Virus record (IMG/VR): IMGVR_UViG_3300037264_005911
Coordinates: 1 to 35,679 of that record
DNA: 35,679 nt
DNA from: a virus
Direction: 5' to 3' (one strand)
The notes below the pieces were generated by a model, which was given only the letters and a program-made list of their open reading frames with translations, was not told where the DNA came from and ran no database searches. Position numbers and translations under genes: made by a program. This document shows positions 7,213 through 12,193 of this stretch, piece after piece (within the stretch, counting starts at the first letter, position 1; each line of letters begins with the position of its first letter).

Positions 7213-8812
7213 CAAATACTATTACTTCTTGACTTAAATGGGCTCATTTAAGCGGGTAGTCATTTCTGCTACCTCTCATACTTATCGCATGAGACTCGAC
7301 TATCACATCCCATTTCTGGGTCTCTGGGGTTAGTCTGTCAGGCTGCACATCATCAAGATTGCTTGCCCCTTGTTGCCGGTTAGCTACATGCCACTTCGGG
7401 TTTCAAGTCAATTACCAAAGATTTTAAAACGGCAAAAACCCTAATTTATCATACCGTTTAGGCCGCCGACGGCATTGATGAACCCAGCAGTTCCAGCAAG
7501 CATGTTACGCATGAGCTCATCCTCTGTTTGACGTAAGCTCACTCCCAAGCGTGCTGCTGCTTCATTTAATACGGGGTCCTGATTCTGAAGCGTCACCTGT
7601 TCATTCAATTGAATGTATTGCCCGTAAAACCCTATCTGAGCGTCTATATCCACGCTGCTAAGAGTTACCGACGGTGGCGTTACGCCTGTATTTCCAAGCG
7701 GTACTAATGCAGTTGGTAATGGGTTGTAACGTCTCATTCTCAAGATACGTCCACCATTACGCGGCATGCGTTTTAACATGGCAGGTATTTTGTGAATCAT
7801 ATTCAATCTGTTACTTTTATGACCTATTTCTAGGCGGGGATTTTCTCTACTTATCCCTCACTGTGTTTCCACAATGTTCAGAGCACCGCATCTTCTTTTA
7901 AAGAAGTTTCCTCGCTTGCTACGTTCACGCTGCACGGTTGTCCTGCTTGCGCCTTGTTGTCTTCAGCTTTACCTGGCAAGAGTTTCAAGTCCATCAGAGG
8001 AAATTTAAAGTGCCCAATATTATCTAGGCACTGGTACGGAAAGCAGCTTGTAGTCAAACGACTGCTGAACCATTCTATTACTTTCAGGAAGTTATCCTTA
8101 CTGACCATTTCTGGCGGGGAAACCTCTTCGGATCTCCCTCTCATAGTTTACTATGAGATTAGACTATCGCATGCGCTCTCGCGCCCCGGAGACTTAGTCG
8201 TTGCGGCTGCTTTAACACAATTGAGCTTTCGCATTTTTTGATACGACTGCTCTCTGTATTCTACCTCGCTATCACTCAATCTATTATTTCTATATCCATA
8301 AAATTTATATTCTGCTTTTTTACAATAACTCAACAAATGTTCTGCACGATTTTTTTTATTCTGTAAATAAAGCATTATACCTTCTAGAAATCTAATAAGA
8401 TCAGGTCTATTAGTTATTGTCCATTCATATAATGGCTGACTATTAGGCCGCGATATTCGAGGGCCAGCTATTTTTATACGTCCCAGTTTAAGTTCACGTT
8501 GAATATAATTGATAGCGCCATCTTGTATCATGGCAATTTTAACTAAGGGAAGATAATAATTTCCCGTTGCTCGCATGTATCTAGCTATCATAAAACATCC
8601 ATCCGAATCCATAATTGCTGCGGCATATATCCATGGCTGCGCTTGCCTCTGGTTATCTTGCATAAATATCTCCTATTATACCAATTTGTTGTACTGGTAT
8701 AAGTATAACAGAGATTTAAATTTATGTTTAGACTTTCCAAGTAATCACTCCAGGTTTAACGCGCCCATATTCATTTAGGCGCAGGGAGCAGACTTGTAGT
8801 TGTAATAGGCAT
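6697..8812 (-). CDS. Major capsid protein, N4-gp56 family, four exons split by three group I introns
   Basis: Exons 8812-8777, 8070-8026, 7803-7453 and 7212-6697 join to a 315-aa protein. The junctions restore ...LLPAP/VQQSFDYKLLSVPVP/NMIHKIP... and ...GGLNG/DNPTELTRAD..., continuous sequence of the N4-gp56 capsid type as I remember it. Family-like stretches are GRILRMRRYNPLP, LNEQVTLQNQDPVLNEAA, GTAPVRDAYFALCSTQLV, RFLISSIGSV and NDAWVVNLRVTLA. All introns lie between codons. The start ATG follows a perfect AGGAGG (8818-8823) by five bases. Without splicing, exon 1 ends at a TGA right after 13 codons, so capsid synthesis requires splicing. The scaffold and endolysin genes lie upstream and two structural paralogues downstream. 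Confidence 0.93.
7213..7452 (-). ncRNA. Group I intron 3 of capsid gene (240 nt, no ORF)
   Basis: P1: exon AAACGGU pairs with GCCGUUU at 7433-7427, with U.G at the splice site and a 19-base loop. P7: GACTA (7335-7331) in CAGACTAA pairs with TAGTC (7302-7298) in GTGATAGTCG. A P9 stem CTCAT...ATGAG follows, as in intron 1. The intron ends ...TATTTG, then exon GATAACCC. It contains in-frame stops in the exon frame (ATAAATTAG), so translation cannot pass through it. Confidence 0.87.
7453..7803 (-). CDS. Capsid gene exon 3 (117 codons)
   Basis: Encodes the NMIHKIP to GGLNG part of the capsid protein. An in-frame TTG just before it makes it look like a separate 121-aa ORF, but there is no ribosome binding site, and the ORF's last three codons and its stop belong to intron 3. 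Confidence 0.9.
7804..8025 (-). ncRNA. Group I intron 2 of capsid gene (222 nt, no ORF)
   Basis: P1: exon AGUGCCU pairs with GGGCACU at 8015-8009, with U.G at the splice site. The core segment GTGCAGCGTGAACGTAGCAAG lines up with the GTGCAGC...GACTAA segment of intron 3, and an AGCA/TGCT pair is a candidate for P7, which is not the usual GACTA/TAGTC. Near the 3' end, GGGAT...ATCCC and CCTAGAAATAGG stems resemble intron 1. The terminal G is present (GATTG/AATATG). The splice sites are well supported by the restored protein; the P7 assignment is tentative. Confidence 0.82.
8026..8070 (-). CDS. Capsid gene exon 2 (15 codons)
   Basis: Encodes VQQSFDYKLLSVPVP, held between two group I introns. It ends in AGTGCCT, which pairs with intron 2. 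At 45 nt it is too short to be found by ordinary gene calling. Confidence 0.88.
8071..8776 (-). ncRNA. Group I intron 1 of capsid gene (706 nt), encodes a LAGLIDADG endonuclease
   Basis: P1: exon GCGCCU pairs with GGGCGC at 8766-8761, with the U.G wobble at the splice site. P7: GACTA (8199-8195) in the R-like segment CAACGACTAA pairs with TAGTC (8166-8162) in GCGATAGTCT. Between them is a GCGC-GAGA-GCGC hairpin, consistent with P8 and a GNRA loop. P9: CTCATAG-TAAA-CTATGAG follows directly. The intron ends ...AGAATG, giving a terminal G. The endonuclease ORF occupies most of the 5' half and reads into the core. P4-P6 were not drawn in full, so the subgroup is unassigned. Confidence 0.88.
8151..8663 (-). 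CDS. LAGLIDADG homing endonuclease encoded in intron 1, 170 aa
   Basis: Residues about 11-24 (WIYAAAIMDSDGCFMI) are a LAGLIDADG helix with the acidic residue (DSDG) that binds the catalytic metal in this family. No clear second motif was seen, so it probably acts as a homodimer, as single-motif family members do. Its expected target is the intronless capsid gene at the exon 1/exon 2 junction, which would spread the intron. AGGAGATATTT precedes the ATG. The last 25 or so codons overlap the intron's core: P7, P8 and the left arm of P9. The same bases thus serve protein and ribozyme. Confidence 0.88.
   Translation of the reverse strand: MQDNQRQAQPWIYAAAIMDSDGCFMIARYMRATGNYYLPLVKIAMIQDGAINYIQRELKLGRIKIAGPRISRPNSQPLYEWTITNRPDLIRFLEGIMLYLQNKKNRAEHLLSYCKKAEYKFYGYRNNRLSDSEVEYREQSYQKMRKLNCVKAAATTKSPGRESACDSLIS
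8777..8812 (-). CDS. Capsid gene exon 1 (12 codons)
   Basis: Encodes MPITTTSLLPAP. It ends in GCGCCT; the last U forms the U.G pair of the intron 1 P1 helix. Only 36 nt long. Confidence 0.88.
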
Positions 8813-9041
8813 GATTGCCTCCTTAAGTATACGATTAAACTATACACTCAAGTTGGACGAAGACTCAAAACACTTGTTTTAACGTCCGTGAGGTGAACGA
8901 CTTCTCAGATACATTCGATAAGATTGTGCAGTATTGACGATGTACTACGTATTAACGTCTATAACTAGATATATAAGATTTGCAAACAAGAGACAAGCCA
9001 TATGCATATAGGGATGGGGGTCGATATCTACCTATGACTTG

Positions 9042-9386
9042 TCAAATATCTTGCATCTCAATGTGATTGCCATCGCTTCGTGGTTTAAATAGACCACCCC
9101 AGCGATTAGCGGGATTCAATGATTCCCAATAAACACCAAGGGGTTCATAATCGCTTGTATTTGGCAAATATACACCTTCTGGTGAAAATAAATTTATATC
9201 TAATGCCAATCGTTTGCAGTGCAGACTATCCTTTATGCCTTTACCAGATTTTGCATAGATAAGCGCTTGCTCTGGCGTACGAAAACATTCCCCTAAAGTA
9301 CATGTATAACCCTGCTCATAAATATAGGTAATGAGCTTTGCGATGTTAAGAGAAAATATCTGCTGCTTTTTAAGAAGGACCGTCAT
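9042..9386 (-). CDS. M15-type peptidoglycan peptidase (endolysin), 114 aa
   Basis: The protein matches the compact M15 (VanY/D-Ala-D-Ala carboxypeptidase or L-Ala-D-Glu endopeptidase) fold used by several phage endolysins. SLHCKRLALDINLF supplies the zinc-binding His and Asp. NRWGG, then NHIEM near the C terminus supplies the second zinc His and follows the usual W/G signature. RTPEQALIYAKSGKG is the conserved early block. There is no signal peptide, so a holin is expected for export. The start overlaps the scaffold stop (TAATG). Its position between the scaffold and capsid genes is unusual; a virion-associated lysin is an alternative. Confidence 0.88.
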   Translation of the reverse strand: MTVLLKKQQIFSLNIAKLITYIYEQGYTCTLGECFRTPEQALIYAKSGKGIKDSLHCKRLALDINLFSPEGVYLPNTSDYEPLGVYWESLNPANRWGGLFKPRSDGNHIEMQDI

Positions 9387-10096
9387 TACAGATTCTTACG
9401 CGCTTCTTCCATCTCTTTCCAAAGATTCTTTTTCAGATCATCAGTCAGACCTTGAGCAAATGCATTAGCATGGGATAGGGGCGTATCACCTTGTTGTGGT
9501 GATATTGTTGATAATGGTTTAGGTTTTGCAGCATTCTTTGCAGCACGTTCACGATCTGGTTCGTAAGTATCTTCTTTATATATAGCCATTTTTTTAATTG
9601 CCTTATAAGCAGCTGCTGCTTTGTTATAAAGGTTTGGATTATAATTAATCGATTCTGCTAATTCTGGATCGTTCTCACGCAATGTTTGTAGTGTTTCTTG
9701 TGTTACCACTTTATCAAAGTCAGGAAACTGAGAACGAAGTTGTAACTCTACCGTGGATTCTTGAGAAAGTTTTTGATACTTTTGCACTTCCTGCTCAAGT
9801 TTCTGTATCTTCTTGTTAACTCTGCTTAAGTGCTTACCTTCAACAAGTTCATCAGGATTAATCGTAACTTCGTTATCTTCTTCTTGAGCTGGCTGTTGTT
9901 TTTTATGAAGATCTTGCGCATAACGAATCGCTTCGTCACGTTCACGTTCTAACCGTTCAGCTTTATCACGTAATTGTTTCCAGTTTCTATCAATGGGTTT
10001 TTCTTCAGCGGGAGCTGATTGTTGTACTTCTGATGTCGATTCTTGTGTTGCTGGTTCTACCTGTTCTTGAATAGTTTCTTCTTTTTCATCAAACAT
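9386..10096 (-). CDS. Scaffold-like protein, 236 aa, coiled coil
   Basis: The protein is very rich in Glu, Gln and Lys. The acidic, disordered N terminus (residues 1-35) is followed by a long coiled coil (about 38-115; KAERLERERDEAIRY, KKIQKLEQEVQKYQKL) and a helical C terminus (DDLKKNLWKEMEEARKNL). Such proteins directly upstream of the capsid gene in short-tailed phages are usually internal scaffolds that guide capsid assembly and then leave. There is no sequence motif that proves this. The stop overlaps the endolysin start. Confidence 0.75.
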   Translation of the reverse strand: MFDEKEETIQEQVEPATQESTSEVQQSAPAEEKPIDRNWKQLRDKAERLERERDEAIRYAQDLHKKQQPAQEEDNEVTINPDELVEGKHLSRVNKKIQKLEQEVQKYQKLSQESTVELQLRSQFPDFDKVVTQETLQTLRENDPELAESINYNPNLYNKAAAAYKAIKKMAIYKEDTYEPDRERAAKNAAKPKPLSTISPQQGDTPLSHANAFAQGLTDDLKKNLWKEMEEARKNL

Positions 10097-10106
10097 AAGT
10101 CTCTCT

Positions 10107-10586
10107 CTATTTCAATTCACCGTTCAATCTTTTAGCTATCTTGAGTAGGGTGCCATCATAAAAATCTAGTACAAAGTTTAATAAATCTTTTTCATCATCA
10201 GGGATCTGTAATGCATTATCCCGTAACATTAAACAGGTATCTTCTGATGGAATCACCCATATAAATTCAAGCATATCGTCATTTTTATTATAAAGATAGA
10301 CAGTCTGATCATAGTTTGGCGTAGGACATGAAAGACGATGCAAGATGTAATTACGTACGACGTTTTGCATTAATCGTTCTTTTTTCTGTAAAATAACGAC
10401 GTAAAAATTCGTTGAATATTTCTTCTGGCCATCTTCAACACAGTCAATAATCATATCTTCAATTTCAGAACCAGTTGCACCTGCTCGCATAGCACGACCA
10501 AGTTCTATTGCATCAGTTTGCTCTGCTTCTTTTTGAAGAAGATCTAAAGATAATTTGCCTACTGTATCACGTTTTTTAGCTACCAT
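10107..10586 (-). CDS. Uncharacterised structural-block protein, 159 aa
   Basis: The start MVAKKRDT is chosen because AAGGAGA precedes it at eight bases; a longer form would begin in this site. The protein is acidic and probably helical (LSLDLLQKEAEQTDAIELG; SEIEDMIIDCVEDGQKK), with a conserved-looking centre (NFYVVILQKKERL, NYILHRLSCPTPNYDQTVY). No family was recognised. It ends 11 nt before the scaffold gene and is probably co-transcribed with it. Confidence 0.7.
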   Translation of the reverse strand: MVAKKRDTVGKLSLDLLQKEAEQTDAIELGRAMRAGATGSEIEDMIIDCVEDGQKKYSTNFYVVILQKKERLMQNVVRNYILHRLSCPTPNYDQTVYLYNKNDDMLEFIWVIPSEDTCLMLRDNALQIPDDEKDLLNFVLDFYDGTLLKIAKRLNGELK

Positions 10587-10664
10587 AAAAAAGTCTCCTT
10601 GAGGTTTTACCAAAGTATAACAACAAGGAGACCAATAGCTAGAAGAGAATTGCAGTGATGTCTT

Positions 10665-10814
10665 CTATTTGTTTGCGGGAACTTTAGTTTCCGGCATATA
10701 ATTTCCGGTTGTTCCACTATCACCAGTTCCGGTGGTAATAAAATCAGTACCTTCCATACAATAAGAGCCTACTGACATTGTAAGCACAAGAAAAGATAAA
10801 ACTAAGAATTTCAT
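10665..10814 (-). CDS. Short secreted protein, 49 aa
   Basis: The ATG is preceded by AAAGGGATTTCT. The first 20 residues form a signal peptide (MKFLVLSFLVLTMSVGSYC): Lys, a hydrophobic run, then small residues. A Cys lies close to the expected cleavage site, but the preceding residues (GSY) do not form a good lipobox. The mature part is short, Thr/Gly-rich (TTGTGDSGTTGNYM) and polar. It sits between a hairpin and the 159-aa gene. The function is unknown. Confidence 0.6.
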   Translation of the reverse strand: MKFLVLSFLVLTMSVGSYCMEGTDFITTGTGDSGTTGNYMPETKVPANK

Positions 10815-10853
10815 AGAAATCCCTTTCATAAAAGTAGTATGTGTTTAAAAACT

Positions 10854-10896
10854 ATTTGCTATCCTTGAAGCGTACGACTCCTCAAAGATAGCAAAT
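10854..10896. other. Long imperfect hairpin upstream of the 49-aa gene
   Basis: ATTTGCTATC and GATAGCAAAT are perfect 10-base arms; after one mismatch, TTGA/TCAA extends the stem around an inner loop of 13 bases. It lies between the tRNA-like sequence and the secreted-protein gene. No T-run follows, so it may be a processing or attenuation structure. Confidence 0.55.
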
Positions 10897-10992
10897 GAGA
10901 GTTACCCTGAACAATTCAAGATAACCATCTAACCATATATATTATATATAAAATGAAGTGAAAAGTATAACAAATGTTAATTTGTACAGAAA

Positions 10993-11069
10993 TGTCGACC
11001 GGTGGGATTCGAACCACACATCTTGAACAGCTCAAGGCTGAAATGTTTTTCCTTTTAAACTACGATGAC
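10993..11069 (-). tRNA. Degenerate tRNA or tRNA-like RNA (anticodon not assignable)
   Basis: The T-arm block GGTTCGAATCC is canonical and a D-arm GTTT-AAAAGGAA-AAAC is correctly placed after TA at positions 8-9. The T stem pairs four bases only if the loop has eight. The acceptor pairs only partly (GTC/GAC at the ends, then mismatches). No seven-base anticodon loop with U33 can be drawn; CTTGA...TCAAG and CAGC...GCTG stems compete. It may be a decaying tRNA gene, or a sequence kept for another use such as an old attachment site. Confidence 0.35.
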
Positions 11070-11100
11070 ATTAAAATAATATTGAATGAGAAAAACAATA

Positions 11101-11334
11101 TTATTTATTTTTTTTCTTTTTAAGAGGCTTCACTTTCTCGCCGGCTTTACGTGCCTCTGAGAGACCAATCGCAATTGCTTGTTTGCGATTGGTAACTTTT
11201 TTGCCACTTTTGCCCATAGGAAGTTCACCTTCTTTGAACTCGTGCATAACGGTTTCAACTTTGTTCTTTGGTTTTTTAAGAGCTCGAGCTACTCTGCCTC
11301 GAATCTTTTTAAGTTTTTTTCTTGCGCGGGCCAT
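11101..11334 (-). CDS. Very basic DUF6496-type protein, 77 aa
   Basis: Lysine and arginine make up over a third of the protein. The core VETVMHEFKEGELPMGKSGK, then KVTNRKQAIAIGLSEARKAG, is the DUF6496 signature, a small domain seen in phages and bacteria whose function is not established. Basic tails flank it (KKLKKIRGRVARALKKPKNK; VKPLKKKKNK), so nucleic-acid binding is plausible. The ATG overlaps the stop of the 47-aa gene (TAATG). Confidence 0.8.
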   Translation of the reverse strand: MARARKKLKKIRGRVARALKKPKNKVETVMHEFKEGELPMGKSGKKVTNRKQAIAIGLSEARKAGEKVKPLKKKKNK

Positions 11335-11477
11335 TAACGCTCCTTCTTTGTTTCATACATGGTTAATGTTTTTTCTAACTTCTTTTGTTTCTTTTTTTCA
11401 TATTGAAGCGGCAAAGGTCTACCCAAAATAGTGTAGGCAATCTTTGTTGCTTTGCTTTTAACGCGAGGCATGATCAT
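11334..11477 (-). CDS. Small basic protein, 47 aa
   Basis: A short ORF begins ATG ATC ATG (MIMPRVKSKATKIAYTILG) and ends KKLEKTLTMYETKKER. AAGGAC lies five bases before the first ATG, which favours that start. The stop overlaps the start of the DUF6496 gene as TAATG. Basic composition matches that neighbour. No family was recognised. Confidence 0.6.
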   Translation of the reverse strand: MIMPRVKSKATKIAYTILGRPLPLQYEKKKQKKLEKTLTMYETKKER

Positions 11478-11497
11478 ATTAGTCCTTTTGAATACAG

Positions 11498-11803
11498 TTA
11501 TTCCTGAACACTATTATCTTTACCCCAAAAACCAGCAGAAAAATTATTAGCTGGGTACTCTTGTATAATAGCTTTGCCAGATAAATTTGATATCGCAGTA
11601 TTATCTTCTGCTACCATGCCAGCATCTGCTATTTCTACGCGTCTGCGTGGATCAATACTTGCGTAAAAAACACTCGCAGGAGAATCGACGTTATCGTAAA
11701 TATTTTCGTTTACCAAATCACGTTTTACTTCGTATACCTTGTAGCACGATTGTACTTCTTTGCGCGTCTTGCTACGAACCGGAGTATGCATTGATTTTGC
11801 CAT
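11498..11803 (-). CDS. Small virion-block protein, 101 aa, paralogue of the 90-aa protein
   Basis: The start MAKSMHTPVRS is chosen because AAAGGATATTAT precedes it. The C-terminal half carries DPRRRVEIADAGMVAEDN, then TAISNLSGKAIIQEYP. The same pattern (DSRR...EDSGMIKED, AVSNLPQEVMIKDWP) is in the next gene upstream, so the two are paralogues with different N termini. The role is unknown. Position between the portal and scaffold genes suggests a virion or assembly component. Confidence 0.7.
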   Translation of the reverse strand: MAKSMHTPVRSKTRKEVQSCYKVYEVKRDLVNENIYDNVDSPASVFYASIDPRRRVEIADAGMVAEDNTAISNLSGKAIIQEYPANNFSAGFWGKDNSVQE

Positions 11804-11828
11804 ATAATATCCTTTCAGTAAGAAATAA

Positions 11829-11845
11829 GGGGACACAAAGTCCCC
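11829..11845. terminator. Short GC hairpin between the two paralogues
   Basis: GGGGAC and GTCCCC form a 6-bp stem with a five-base loop. On the transcribed minus strand a T-rich stretch (TTATTTCTT) follows, so partial termination is possible. Confidence 0.45.
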
Positions 11846-11855
11846 CTATATATGA

Positions 11856-12128
11856 CTAATATTTTTCAGGGAAAGGACCTTTTTTAAACTTAGAACTATC
11901 GGCTGCAATTTGATGATCAACATTAGTCAACGTATCATCAAGAGAAGACATATTTCCTCGTGGATACTTAGGCCAGTCTTTAATCATTACTTCTTGAGGC
12001 AAGTTTGACACTGCTTTATGATCTTCTTTGATCATGCCAGAGTCTTCTAGTTGAATACGACGTGAGTCTTCAAAGGTAGCAAATTCTCCTGAACTGCTAT
12101 TTTCTGATTTGTAGTAACGTTTTGCCAT
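11856..12128 (-). CDS. Small virion-block protein, 90 aa, paralogue of the 101-aa protein
   Basis: The protein begins MAKRYYKSENSSSGEFATFE, with AAGGAGCCACCC before the ATG. The core SRRIQLEDSGMIKEDHKAVS, then NLPQEVMIKDWPK, is shared with the neighbouring 101-aa protein. The C terminus is basic and polar. It directly follows the portal gene. No domain was recognised. The NLPQEVMIK style is familiar from short phage structural proteins, but I cannot name the family. Confidence 0.7.
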   Translation of the reverse strand: MAKRYYKSENSSSGEFATFEDSRRIQLEDSGMIKEDHKAVSNLPQEVMIKDWPKYPRGNMSSLDDTLTNVDHQIAADSSKFKKGPFPEKY

Positions 12129-12163
12129 GGGTGGCTCCTTTTGGTAGAAACTGTCACGCCGTA

Positions 12164-12177
12164 GCCTAAGCGTAGGC
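12164..12177. other. Small hairpin after the portal gene
   Basis: GCCTA-AGCG-TAGGC forms a 5-bp stem in the 65-base gap between the portal stop and the 90-aa gene. It is one of several distinct intercistronic hairpins in this operon. Confidence 0.35.
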
Positions 12178-12193
12178 GGACAAGGGTTAACCT

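Noticed and set aside
6697-7806. Capsid gene as a frameshifted pseudogene or two separate small genes
   Set aside because: The breaks coincide with P1 helices, terminal G and in-phase junctions, and the protein is restored exactly by removing the introns.
7878-8241. ORFs of 88 and 95 codons in this stretch on either strand
   Set aside because: They lie across intron 2, exon 2 and intron 1 in other frames and have no ribosome binding site or protein-like composition.
10993-11069. Functional tRNA with assigned anticodon
   Set aside because: No seven-base anticodon loop with U33 could be drawn and the acceptor stem is mostly unpaired; listed only as tRNA-like.
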